From Candidatus Thiodiazotropha endoloripes (GTDB lineage Bacteria > Pseudomonadota > Gammaproteobacteria > Chromatiales > Chromatiaceae): 64,000 bases of DNA. The stretch covers positions 1-64,000 of the forward strand of contig LVKA01000027.1 of NCBI GenBank assembly GCA_001709035.1. Reading direction: 5' to 3'. The translations under genes and the position numbers were made by a program. The notes below the pieces were generated by a model. The model was not told where the DNA came from. It saw only the letters and a list, made by a program, of their open reading frames with translations, and did no database searches. Positions 1 to 8,396 of the stretch are shown here, piece after piece. How positions within the stretch are numbered: position 1 is the stretch's first letter; every line of letters starts with the position of its first letter.

Positions 1-1518
1 CAAACCTGCAGCCAACATTATTGCTGCTGTGGGCCGAGCCAAGAATGCGTTACACAATTAACCGCATGGCCCACTAGGGTAAGTCTCCCTTCCATCATGC
101 CGGCTGCCGCCGGAACCAAGGTGTTTGTTTATGGTGATGGGACACCGCGCCCTACAGCATACAACAGCAACAGAAAGGTCGACTACAATGACTGGGCGGG
201 CGTTGACTGGACTTTCAATGGCAGTCGCTCGAACCCATGTTGGATCATCGGTATCGACGAACCAAGGATTGAATGCAACGAGACTACAATCGAAAACTCC
301 ACCCACTTGATCGTTGACGGCATTGTATTCGACACTTCTGTTTTTTATGGCTCCTCTTTTGATCTGGATGCATGCCAATACATTACCTTTCGAAACTCTG
401 CACAATATGGAATTAATAAAAACGGATTGTTTGATGTCAGTAATTCACAATTCGTTATGTACTATAACAATGAAGTTGCCTATACCGGTTATAGCGATGG
501 TAGTCACAACGGGTCTGATCGTCACGGTGTAAGACCGCTCTATGGGGCTCGCTATGTCTGGTTTGTGGATTGCCATATTCACTCGGTCAGCGGTGACGCC
601 ATGCAGGTAGGCAACAGTGCTAACAGAAATCCTCAGGCGGAATCACCACACTTTGTCTACTTTGCTGGTAATCATTGTCATAATTGCGGTGAAAATGCCG
701 TTGATAACAAGAACTCATATCATGTGGTGATCAGTGAATGCGAATTTCATGATTTCAAGCCTGAATATAATGCAGATGGTGGTACTGCAGTAATTCTGAG
801 CAACAACGATGAAGGCCCCTGGACAGGCTATCATTGGATCATCGGATCAAAAATCTACGATTGCCAGAACGGGATCAGAGACTCATCCGATCAGGATGGC
901 GAAGTTTGTTACGTGATTGGTAATGTGCTTTACGGTATTACCGATGGGGCACTGGTGGAGCAGGATAGCAATCGCGTCAATCATGAAACTGTTTATTGGG
1001 TGAATAATACAATTCACAATTGCGGCTATGGCTATCTCAGGGCGCGACAGCAACGCAGTTACGACTCATACATGGAGGGGAACCTGTTCCATAATCTGAT
1101 TCACTCGGTCTTTGCTTCAAACGGCGGTTCAGGGTTGCGTGAAAACGATGCTGACAACCGTATGCATGTATCAAATAACTTAATGTACGGTAATGCCACA
1201 GCTACCCCAACAACCGGCTGGGCATCCTGGTCGAATAATATTGTCGGTGATTCATCCAACGAGGATCCGCGGCTTACCAATCCAGATCAACAGATTTTTA
1301 CCTTGGCTGACGGTAGCCCGGCGATTGATGCCGTGCAGACAGAATCTGCTGCTTATCAGCATTTCAGTAATCTGTATGGCGTGGATATGCGCTGCGACTA
1401 TTTGGGGAATCTGAGAAACAACGACAGCATGGATATTGGTGCGACAGAATCATCTGGGACAGGTGGCTTGGCGCCACCCAGTCCACCCATCTTGCTAGGT
1501 CGTCTGACTGGTTATTGA
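1..1518 (+). CDS. right-handed parallel beta-helix repeat protein, 5' end cut by the window edge
   Basis: The protein has many Asn/Gly/Asp-rich short strands typical of right-handed beta-helix (pectate-lyase-like) proteins, and ends with a DSMDIGA segment that closes many such domains. The first ATG in frame is at 97, but it has no purine-rich ribosome site before it, and the same frame is open to base 1. The start therefore probably lies outside the window, and the 473 residues from 97 are a minimum. Family members bind or cleave acidic polysaccharides, or act as surface proteins. No catalytic set can be assigned here. The C-terminus is Pro/Gly-rich with no sorting signal. No signal peptide is visible because the N-terminus is missing. 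A surface or secreted role is inference. Confidence 0.72.
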   Translation, partial: QTCSQHYCCCGPSQECVTQLTAWPTRVSLPSIMPAAAGTKVFVYGDGTPRPTAYNSNRKVDYNDWAGVDWTFNGSRSNPCWIIGIDEPRIECNETTIENSTHLIVDGIVFDTSVFYGSSFDLDACQYITFRNSAQYGINKNGLFDVSNSQFVMYYNNEVAYTGYSDGSHNGSDRHGVRPLYGARYVWFVDCHIHSVSGDAMQVGNSANRNPQAESPHFVYFAGNHCHNCGENAVDNKNSYHVVISECEFHDFKPEYNADGGTAVILSNNDEGPWTGYHWIIGSKIYDCQNGIRDSSDQDGEVCYVIGNVLYGITDGALVEQDSNRVNHETVYWVNNTIHNCGYGYLRARQQRSYDSYMEGNLFHNLIHSVFASNGGSGLRENDADNRMHVSNNLMYGNATATPTTGWASWSNNIVGDSSNEDPRLTNPDQQIFTLADGSPAIDAVQTESAAYQHFSNLYGVDMRCDYLGNLRNNDSMDIGATESSGTGGLAPPSPPILLGRLTGY

Positions 1519-1625
1519 TTCCGCAGGGCGAAAACGATGCGACAATTTGAATAGGTTAATGGCACCTGCTTATTGAGTCGAAATTAGCTAACGATCAATC
1601 GATGCAGAGAAAATCCGCTTAAATC

Positions 1626-2330
1626 CTAAACGCTATAGGCGGCTTTATATTGATTGTACTCGTCGACCACTTTCTGCATATCCTCTTCCTGATAGGCACG
1701 CAAACCGCGTAAGGCCATGTGCTTGGCTCCGTGCCCCACTTCTCGGCCATTCTCCATGATATGGAATTTAAGTTCCGCCATCGCCTTTTTACCCTGAACC
1801 TCAAGACTGGAGCCGGTGGATTCCAGAATAGGCTGTTGGATGTCGAGCGTATTGAGGCTGATCTCCATGCTCTCATACATCACCAGCGGGCGCCCCGGAT
1901 TGATCATCACCTTCTGTTCTGCCATCAGCGGAACCAGCAGGTGGGGAAAAGTTCTGCCGGAAAAAGAGACGTAGCTCTGAGTCAGATTGCTGATCAGCTG
2001 GTGATCTTTGCTGAGCGGGCCCTGGCGTTGGACGGAGAGATATTTTTTACCCTCATCGTCAGTGATATCGATCTTCTCCCCGGCCGTATCGGAAAAAACC
2101 AGCTGACTGTCAGTAACCATGCCGGCAAAATGGAAACACATCTGCTGGCTCAAGCCGAAGCGATCCAGAGCCACCGCAAACAACAGGTCTCCGGGTACAC
2201 AGAACATTTTTGCATCAATGTTATGCAATGGGTTGAAATCATTGGCTATTTCTTTTGCGAATCGACTTGCCTGCTGGCGGGAGAAAGCGACTTTATCGCC
2301 TTCGTTTGTAAAATAATCGGCCAAAATCAT
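1626..2330 (-). CDS. DUF3581 family protein
   Basis: This 234-residue protein matches the gammaproteobacterial DUF3581 family as I know it. The N-terminal part carries the FAKEIANDFNPLHNID and CVPGDLLFA stretches, which resemble the hydratase element of MaoC-like hot-dog folds. The family has no established function; a hot-dog enzyme or ligand-binding role is only a structural guess. The gene is transcribed away from hspQ, with about 155 bp between the two starts that must hold both promoters. Length is typical of the family and no break is seen. Confidence 0.85.
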   Translation of the reverse strand: MILADYFTNEGDKVAFSRQQASRFAKEIANDFNPLHNIDAKMFCVPGDLLFAVALDRFGLSQQMCFHFAGMVTDSQLVFSDTAGEKIDITDDEGKKYLSVQRQGPLSKDHQLISNLTQSYVSFSGRTFPHLLVPLMAEQKVMINPGRPLVMYESMEISLNTLDIQQPILESTGSSLEVQGKKAMAELKFHIMENGREVGHGAKHMALRGLRAYQEEDMQKVVDEYNQYKAAYSV

Positions 2331-2485
2331 GGTCTAACAATGCCCTAAAACAAAATTGTGGGCGATCATAACACAATTGTAACAATCCACCGGTAGGCCA
2401 GTGATGGCCGAGGGTTGGATTTCTAGGTAATATGAAGTGAAACGGCATCGATTTGGATGCACGAGCACAATTATGGGAGCCACTC

Positions 2486-2818
2486 TTGTCAAAATCTGAA
2501 ATTCAGACCGGTCAGGCAAAATTCGGTGTGGGGGATCTGGTGCATCATCGTCTCTTCAGCTACCGGGGTGTGGTGGTGGATATCGATCCTGTCTTCATGC
2601 TCTCTGACGAATGGTATGAACAGGTGGCCAAATCGAGACCTCCGAAAGATCAGCCTTGGTATCGGGTGCTGGTGCACAACTCCAGTGATGAGACCTACGT
2701 GGCGGAGCGTAATCTGACCCATGACCTGGAAATGGAACCGATTGAACATCCCCAGCTGAACGCTTTTTTTACCGCGTTCGTAGGCGGTCGCTACGTCAGC
2801 GGCGAACCCATGAACTAA
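2486..2818 (+). CDS. hspQ: heat shock protein HspQ (hemimethylated-DNA-binding YccV family)
   Basis: The sequence KFGVGDLVHHRLFSYRGVVV followed by DIDPVF is diagnostic of the HspQ/YccV fold. It is followed by PWYRVLVH and the TYVAERNL segment. In E. coli HspQ binds hemimethylated DNA and modulates Lon proteolysis. I chose the TTG at 2486 because GGGAG lies about 7 bases upstream, and the resulting 110-residue product fits the usual length near 105. An in-frame TTG at 2453 would add 11 residues but lacks a ribosome site. The gene leads a co-directional run with the DUF3465, PqiA-like and YbaK genes. Confidence 0.88.
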   Translation: MSKSEIQTGQAKFGVGDLVHHRLFSYRGVVVDIDPVFMLSDEWYEQVAKSRPPKDQPWYRVLVHNSSDETYVAERNLTHDLEMEPIEHPQLNAFFTAFVGGRYVSGEPMN

Positions 2819-2877
2819 AGCTTCCTGACAACCCGCTTTCAATCCCGATCAAATCCACTCGAAACTGGATATCCGTT

Positions 2878-3327
2878 GTGTCTCAACTGAAGAAACTTGT
2901 TGTACTGTTACTGCTGCTGGTCGCCGCCTATTTTGGTTTGTGGTCACCCGGTGAACATGGCACAACGGCACCCGTCGAGTCGAAGCGGGGCGAATCTCAG
3001 GATCGGATTGAGCAGGCTTTTCGCAATCGGGCCACCGATCTACAGCTGACCCTTGAGGGGCGGGTGAAGCGGGTGTTGTCTGACGATCGGGAGGGGAGCC
3101 GACATCAGCGTTTTATCATCAACGTCGAGTCCGGGCGTACCCTGTTGGTGGCCCACAACATCGATCTTGCGCCACGAGTGAAGAACCTCAAGGCGGGAGA
3201 TCGTGTGCAGATTCATGGTGTGTATGAATGGAATGAGAAGGGGGGTGTGGTGCACTGGACCCATCACGATCCTCAGGGGCAACATGAAGGAGGCTGGATT
3301 AAACATCAGGGTCGAACTTATCAATAG
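2878..3327 (+). CDS. DUF3465 domain protein, probably exported or membrane anchored
   Basis: The gene starts with GTG at 2878 and encodes 149 residues. Residues 4-21 form a hydrophobic segment after two lysines, so the protein is probably secreted or anchored by this N-terminal signal. The C-terminal part, with HGVYEWNEKGGVVHWTHHDP and a final GWI.H.GRTYQ, is the hallmark of DUF3465, a small OB-fold-like domain. Biochemical function is unknown. It lies 59 bp after hspQ and 39 bp before a PqiA-like gene on the same strand. Confidence 0.8.
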   Translation: MSQLKKLVVLLLLLVAAYFGLWSPGEHGTTAPVESKRGESQDRIEQAFRNRATDLQLTLEGRVKRVLSDDREGSRHQRFIINVESGRTLLVAHNIDLAPRVKNLKAGDRVQIHGVYEWNEKGGVVHWTHHDPQGQHEGGWIKHQGRTYQ

Positions 3328-3366
3328 TGCCATCGAAGGGGCGATAACAGGCCCGGATTAATAACA

Positions 3367-3879
3367 ATGCAGGTTGAAACAGAACCACAAGCAGTGGAAA
3401 TTCCTTTGGCGGCAGCCCGTCGGTTGATGCTGCTGTTGCTGGTGAGCAGCGGATTGCTGATCGCCGGTCTATGGCTGCCGATGCTAACCCTCACCAAGTT
3501 TCTGTTGATCGCCAACTCCTTTTCGGTGATCTCCGGAGTGGTGGAGCTGTACAAACGGGATCAGTGGTTTCTATTTGTTGCGGTCGGCTTGTTCAGTGTC
3601 CTGTTGCCCCTGTTCAAACTGGTGTTTCTGTTTCTGCTGTTACGCAGTCGACAGATTGGTTCAGCCCATTTTCAGCGCTGGCTGAAATGGATGCACGATT
3701 TTGGCCGCTGGGCGATGCTCGATGTGATGGTGGTAGCGGTGATGATTGTCACCGTGAAGCTGGGTGTGGTGGCCGAGGTGGAGATACACAGTGGTCTCTA
3801 TCTGTTTGGCGCTGCTGTGCTACTGATTATGTATATCACCCATCAGGTCGTTGTCCATTTCGAGAGAGGCCAACAATGA
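3367..3879 (+). CDS. paraquat-inducible protein A (PqiA/YebS-like) membrane protein
   Basis: This 170-residue inner-membrane protein has about four hydrophobic helices and the PqiA-family pattern of a Pro-containing first helix (LWLPMLTL), the FSVISGV element and FLFVAVGLFSVLLPLFKL. PqiA proteins usually pair with MCE-domain PqiB proteins in lipid traffic across the envelope. No mce gene is next to this single-domain version, so its partner, if any, is elsewhere. Its stop overlaps the ATG of ybaK in an ATGA arrangement, suggesting translational coupling. Confidence 0.87.
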   Translation: MQVETEPQAVEIPLAAARRLMLLLLVSSGLLIAGLWLPMLTLTKFLLIANSFSVISGVVELYKRDQWFLFVAVGLFSVLLPLFKLVFLFLLLRSRQIGSAHFQRWLKWMHDFGRWAMLDVMVVAVMIVTVKLGVVAEVEIHSGLYLFGAAVLLIMYITHQVVVHFERGQQ

Positions 3880-4343
3880 CACCCGCTGTAAAAATGGCCA
3901 AACTGGCCGGCATAACCTACCAGACCCACAGCTACCAGCATGATCCGCAGCACGACTCCTATGGGATGGAAGCCGTGGAGAAACTTGGACTGCCGGCAGA
4001 GCGGGTCTTCAAAACCCTGGTGGTCTCAATCGATGGTGGTGGGCTTGCGGTTGGTGTATTGCCGGTTTCAGCAATGCTTGATCTGAAGGCACTGGCCAAA
4101 GTCCTGAAGGTGAAGAAGCTGGCCATGGCTGAACCCCGTGCGGTGGAGCGCAGCAGTGGTTATGTCCTGGGTGGGGTCAGTCCCCTCGGGCAGAAACGAA
4201 AACTGCCCACAGTCATCGATGGTTCAGCGGCACAATCCGCCACGATCTATGTCAGTGCGGGCAAGCGGGGGCTTGAAATTGAGTTGAGTCCTAGCGATCT
4301 GGCGAACCTGTTGGATGCAACGATGGCGACGATCACAAAATGA
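3876..4343 (+). CDS. ybaK: Cys-tRNA(Pro)/Cys-tRNA(Cys) deacylase YbaK/EbsC
   Basis: This 155-residue protein has the YbaK layout: an N-terminal TYQTHSYQHDP strand, the conserved VFKTLVV with the functional lysine, GVLPVSAMLDLKALAK, and the GYVLGGVSPLGQKR loop that closes the active site. YbaK hydrolyses cysteine mischarged onto tRNA(Pro) by prolyl-tRNA synthetase. The ATG at 3876 overlaps the stop of the PqiA-like gene. A longer reading from 3471 in this frame is only antisense-free overlap with that gene and is not credible. Confidence 0.93.
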   Translation: MTPAVKMAKLAGITYQTHSYQHDPQHDSYGMEAVEKLGLPAERVFKTLVVSIDGGGLAVGVLPVSAMLDLKALAKVLKVKKLAMAEPRAVERSSGYVLGGVSPLGQKRKLPTVIDGSAAQSATIYVSAGKRGLEIELSPSDLANLLDATMATITK

Positions 4344-4924
4344 ATTTAGCTTACCGAACACCCCATGTAAGACGATCCAGCAGCGGGTTTGTTTCCTCGT
4401 TTCAGATCGGAGTCAGTCGTCAAGGTGGCCCACAGGAGAACGAATTTCCGGTGGCAACTGTCCAAACTGAAGATACGGTAATGGCCTATCTGAAAGTGCT
4501 CGCCCTGGCCGGGTCATTTTCCCGGGACAGAGTCACCCGACCAATGTTTGCGGAGTGATCACAGGCGCCGACAGTAGCGTAGAAGCGGACCGGCCGAACC
4601 TGATGATGATTGGTTTCTCTCGGGAATGCTCAAACAGAATAAGCGTGATGATCGGAATGGAGACGGTATGTCGGATCAATGGGAACAGCAAAAGAGTCTG
4701 GATCCAGATCGTGATTCAGCCAATCAGCTGATGGCCAATGGCTATACCGAAATTAAGGTCTATCTTCATAGAAGGGCAGAGACGCCGATCAACGGGCCAT
4801 GGGATAGGGGAACGATAGCGTTGGCCATCGACTGATGAGGCGTGATGAACATGACATTCCGAGTCACCGGATTAATCACTCGATATTGTTGATCTGATCA
4901 GTTAACAAGCGTGGACAAATCGAT
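4344..4924. other. spacer between ybaK and the DAHP synthase gene
   Basis: Apart from the calcium-loop relic at 4626-4835, this 580-bp stretch shows no convincing gene. A 72-codon frame begins at 4340, overlapping the ybaK stop, but it has no recognisable features. A small palindrome, TGATCTGATCA, lies shortly before the DAHP synthase start and could be part of its promoter region; this is not established. Confidence 0.5.
4626..4835 (+). pseudogene. relic of a secreted-lyase C-terminal calcium-loop tail
   Basis: The short frame encodes DRNGDGMSDQWE followed by LDPDRDSA and NGYTEIKVYL. This parallels the tail found at the end of many secreted polysaccharide lyases: a D.DGDG.PD.WE loop, a spacer, then D.DGDGYTNLEEYL. 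Here the second calcium loop is eroded and the frame is blocked upstream by a stop at 4575. I read it as a decayed fragment rather than an intact gene. No ribosome site precedes the ATG. A real 69-residue calcium-binding protein remains possible. Confidence 0.4.
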
Positions 4925-6007
4925 ATGAACGAACAACAAACGGATGAAATGCAACGGGTATCGGATCTGAGAGTCTCCAGTGTTCAGCCACTGATACGAC
5001 CATCGGAGCTACTCAAAGCGATGCCTGTCAATGCTCAGGTATATGATCATGTGATCACAGCGAGGCAGGCAATACATCAGATCCTGACTGGGGAGGATCA
5101 GCGGCCTCTGGTAATCGTCGGTCCCTGCTCAATTCATGATCCCGATGCGGCAATGGCGTATGCACATCGATTGAAACCCGTTGCTGAAAGTCTCAGTGAT
5201 CGGATGATGATCGTGATGCGGGTCTATTTCGAGAAACCCCGCACCACCATTGGCTGGAAAGGGCTGATCAACGATCCGGAGATGAACGGATCATTTGATA
5301 TGGCAGAAGGTTTACGGTTGGCAAGACAGCTGTTGCTGGACATCAATCAGCTGGGATTGGCCACGGCGAGTGAAATTCTGGAGCCCTTTACGCCCCAGTA
5401 TATCGGAGACCTTCTGGCCTGGGTGGCAATCGGTGCCCGTACAACCGAGAGCCAGACCCATCGGCAAATGGCCTCCGGACTCTCCACGCCGGTCGGATTC
5501 AAGAACTCCACCGACGGTAATACACGGGTGGCGATCGATGCCATGCTATCGGCGGCAAATCCTCATACCTTCCTCGGTATCAATGAGTCGGGAGAGACCT
5601 CCATCATTGCCACCACCGGCAATCAGGATACCCACCTGATTCTGCGTGGTGGTAGCCAGGGGGAGAACTACGATGAGTCCGAGGTGGTGCGTGTCGCTTC
5701 AGCGTTGCAGGATAGTGGATTGACTCCCAGATTGATGGTGGACTGTTCACATGCCAACAGCCGAAAAGATCATATGCGCCAGGTGGTGGTCTGGGGTGAC
5801 TTGATCAAACAGATTGTTCAGGCCAGAGAGAAGGGGGCAGGGCAGTCGATGATTCTGGGGGCGATGCTTGAGAGTCACCTGAATGCCGGTCGTCAGGATA
5901 TCCCTGAGGATCTTTCTGACTTGCAGTACGGAGTATCTGTGACTGATGCTTGTATCGATTGGCTGACGACTGAACAGTTGTTACGGGAAGCTTATGAACA
6001 GCTTTAG
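4925..6007 (+). CDS. 3-deoxy-7-phosphoheptulonate synthase, class I (AroF/AroG/AroH type)
   Basis: The 360-residue enzyme condenses phosphoenolpyruvate with erythrose 4-phosphate, the first step of the shikimate pathway. Class I motifs are all present: VGPCSIHDP with the metal-binding Cys near residue 68, VYFEKPRTTIGWKGLINDP, GARTTESQTHRQMASGLS, GFKNSTDG, LRGGSQGENYDESE, and DCSHANSRKDH near 272. The mix of residues resembles AroF and AroH as much as AroG, so I do not assign the feedback specificity. The N-terminal extension needed for allostery is present. The gene appears to be monocistronic. Confidence 0.95.
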   Translation: MNEQQTDEMQRVSDLRVSSVQPLIRPSELLKAMPVNAQVYDHVITARQAIHQILTGEDQRPLVIVGPCSIHDPDAAMAYAHRLKPVAESLSDRMMIVMRVYFEKPRTTIGWKGLINDPEMNGSFDMAEGLRLARQLLLDINQLGLATASEILEPFTPQYIGDLLAWVAIGARTTESQTHRQMASGLSTPVGFKNSTDGNTRVAIDAMLSAANPHTFLGINESGETSIIATTGNQDTHLILRGGSQGENYDESEVVRVASALQDSGLTPRLMVDCSHANSRKDHMRQVVVWGDLIKQIVQAREKGAGQSMILGAMLESHLNAGRQDIPEDLSDLQYGVSVTDACIDWLTTEQLLREAYEQL

Positions 6008-6774
6008 GGTCTGCTAACAGTGGTCATCTCCACCATAGACAGATCGCTTTAATCCTAAGGTTCCATTCGTGGATCCAGACAAAGCAAGGAGAAGATTGCG
6101 TTTTTCAGCGGAATGATTGATTGTTATCCAGGGAAAGCTGATATGTCAGGGCAATTTAAAAGTGCAGTCGTAAAACTGTTGCGATAGAACGACAACAGTA
6201 ATCTGAATAACTTTCAGCGCAATCAGTACAACCGGTTGCTGATCGAAACCGATGGCCAGAATCAGGTGGTCGACTTCGCTGGTGCTGAAGCCACAGGCAG
6301 CAACGGCCACCGGGAGTGCGGCTATTCACATATCAACTGGCCGAACCAGTACACACTTCAACCACACCGAATAGTCTGGTGGATATCCGCCTATCCGCGC
6401 CGATCACCTCGCATGTTCGGCTGGTATCACTGAGTGGCCCCCTCAACCAGCTTTGGCAAGACTCGACAATTGATTTTTCAACACTTTTTTAAAGGTCGTT
6501 TGGGAACCTACTTCATTTAAGCGGCTGGTTATTTTGCCGCTACACTCTATGGACCAGTTAAAAAAACAATCCATCAGTTTCTGCTGCCCATGTAGCGCGA
6601 TAAAGAGGCATCAGAACCCATGGGACCACCGTTAACAGATCCAAGCAGAGAGAGGCAACTTGCAGAACCAACAGAATGAATCCGGAAGAAGTTTTTTATG
6701 TGGTGGTAAAGCACATAAGGCCTTGTTCGGATAAGGGTTTTGCAGTCAACAATCGTATTGGGAAAGGAGCCGAG
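6008..6774. other. non-coding or degenerate spacer
   Basis: No intact gene is visible in this 767-bp stretch. On the minus strand a stop-free run from about 6327 to 6146 reads as a hydrophobic peptide, including HLILAIGFDQQPVVLIALK, without a clear start; it may be the remnant of a membrane protein. A plus-strand 65-codon frame at 6236 is its shadow. The last 100 bp hold the leader of the next gene. Confidence 0.4.
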
Positions 6775-7653
6775 ATGTCTTCAAACGATCCATTCAACCA
6801 AAGCATGCAGAATGATATTGCCAAGATAGAGGGCAAGCGCAAAATCCTTCAGCAGATTGTTGAAATCACGAATGCTTTAGAGAGTATGCAGGAGAGTCTG
6901 AATGCGGTATTGGTATTGGGCGTTGCTTCCAAGGATCTCCCCGACGATGCCCTGAATCTCTATAGCTCCTTGAGTGACAGTCTGCGCAACCTGCCGATCA
7001 AACAGGTCCAGCTCTACTACAGTAACCTGGAGACCCTGATCAAGCGCCAGCTGGAAAAGATAATGCAATATTCCGGGCTGGACTACTCCAAGGATGAGAA
7101 CATCGAATTCATCTCCCTCTCCAGTGACGAAGAGGAAGCCACGGCAAGCCCGCTCGAACTGCTGGATGAGTTTAAGCGTACGGCTCAGACAGCCGTATCG
7201 ATGCGGGTACTCCTGCGCAAACGGGGCGTATCCACCCCCGGCGCAACGATTCCGGTCTCTCCCGAGGTGATTAAGAGGCAGTTGGTCGATCTGGATAACC
7301 AGGAGAAACAGCAGAGGAATCAGGCTGAAGAGAAGATCGATGAGATGCAAGCGGATGTCCAGGGTATGCTGGACAATCCCGACTACCCGGACGGTATGAA
7401 GGAGATTCTCAAAGGGGTCGTATCGAATCTGGAAAAGGATAAAAAGCTACTGAATGCCGGTGCCTCCCTCTGTAAGCTCAGTTTTGTCGCAGAGGCTGAA
7501 GAGATCGTGGATGTACAGGATGTCGAGGTCGAAGAGACCATCGAGATAACCGGGGTAGCGGAGCCGGCTGATGAAACCGGTTTTTCAGAACGGGCCAGTC
7601 GCTGGCTTAACAGTCCCTGGGATGTATCCTGGAAAGACACGGTTGATCAGTAG
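6775..7653 (+). CDS. hypothetical protein with coiled-coil character
   Basis: I chose the ATG at 6775 because AAGGAG lies at good spacing just upstream; an earlier in-frame ATG at 6676 lacks such a site. The 292-residue product has no signal peptide or membrane helix. It opens with a helical IAKIEGKRKILQQIVEI segment and contains a charged helical stretch rich in Gln and Glu around residues 195-230 that may form a coiled coil. The tail is acidic, VDVQDVEVEETIEI, and ends with a Trp-containing peptide. I do not recognise a family. It stands alone, with large spacers on both sides. Confidence 0.75.
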   Translation: MSSNDPFNQSMQNDIAKIEGKRKILQQIVEITNALESMQESLNAVLVLGVASKDLPDDALNLYSSLSDSLRNLPIKQVQLYYSNLETLIKRQLEKIMQYSGLDYSKDENIEFISLSSDEEEATASPLELLDEFKRTAQTAVSMRVLLRKRGVSTPGATIPVSPEVIKRQLVDLDNQEKQQRNQAEEKIDEMQADVQGMLDNPDYPDGMKEILKGVVSNLEKDKKLLNAGASLCKLSFVAEAEEIVDVQDVEVEETIEITGVAEPADETGFSERASRWLNSPWDVSWKDTVDQ

Positions 7654-7679
7654 CTGTGGATTCAGGCAGATAAACACTT

Positions 7680-7917
7680 TGTGTTCATATCCTGATTTTC
7701 AGCTCAGCAGCAACACCTCAAGTCGTCACATGTGGGATTTATAACCGCTGATTTACTAAGGTTTTTGTTTGGATGAATGGGTGGAAATCCCCCTGTCATA
7801 TCCCGCGAAATTGGTGGTAATCCGCCGATTTTTGCGCTTCTGACATCCTCTCAAACTGACTCAGTCCCACTGGCAAGCGGTTTTCATTGAACAGGGCCGG
7901 TTTTGGCCCCTTTTTTG
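7680..7917 (+). ncRNA. possible small RNA ending in a rho-independent terminator
   Basis: A GC stem (GGGCC at 7894-7898 pairing with GGCCC at 7905-7909) is followed by six T residues at 7911-7916, a standard intrinsic terminator on the plus strand. It lies about 240 bp after the nearest upstream stop, and the space between has no ORF. This could be a long 3' tail of the upstream gene or an independent RNA. The 5' boundary given is arbitrary. No known RNA family was recognised. Confidence 0.35.
7894..7916 (+). terminator. rho-independent terminator
   Basis: Stem GGGCC/GGCCC with a GGTTTT loop, an extra C, and a run of six T residues. This is the cleanest intrinsic terminator seen in the window. 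Confidence 0.75.
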
Positions 7918-8015
7918 CTGCCTGAGATCCAATCCGCAATTTTTGGATTCACTAAAGAACCCTTTGGACGTTGCATGTCCTGGAGCGATTGGGTCGCCGC
8001 TGTGAAGCGGTGCTC

Positions 8016-8050
8016 TTAGGGCCAATTGGATTAGTGTTAACAGGCCCTAA
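8016..8050. repeat. dispersed palindromic repeat, copy 1
   Basis: The arms TTAGGGCC (8016-8023) and GGCCCTAA (8043-8050) are perfectly complementary. The 19-base loop is nearly identical to that of a second copy at 40519-40551, including the shared TTAACA next to the right arm. Loop conservation argues for a dispersed element rather than two independent terminators. No T-run follows. Confidence 0.7.
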
Positions 8051-8396
8051 CCTATCTGCCGGGAAAAAGATCGAAAATTGTTGGAAACGAAGGAATGAAA
8101 AAGTCCTTGAGAAGATGAAGGAGCGTCTGCAGACTTTCTGTCATGATGAGATGCATCTCAGCGAAGAGATAAGTTCCATAGTTAAACCTATATTGGTCAT
8201 CACCGGTCATCCGGCCGACCGCATTCCTCAGTAGGCTGAAAACATGATGCGGACACCATTTTGATTGGTAGCTGCAGTAAAGGATTTATTCGAACTGGTT
8301 TGTTAGGATCCATAGTTCGTCATGTCACCCAAGTCAGCCACCTCCCGGTAATGGTGGCGCCAAACTGTAACCGATAAAATTGGAATCATTTTTTGT
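8051..8396. other. spacer upstream of maeB
   Basis: An 87-codon frame (7971-8234, TTG start) crosses the palindromic repeat and has no recognisable features, so I do not call it. The remainder presumably carries the maeB promoter, but I see no clear hexamers. Confidence 0.45.

Noticed and set aside
3471-3875. long 5' extension of the ybaK frame
   Set aside because: It lies inside the PqiA-like gene; the ATG at 3876 gives the normal YbaK length.
4340-4558. 72-codon ORF overlapping the ybaK stop
   Set aside because: No recognisable domain, odd composition, and no ribosome site beyond the overlap.
7971-8234. 87-codon ORF with TTG start
   Set aside because: It spans the dispersed palindromic repeat and shows no protein features.
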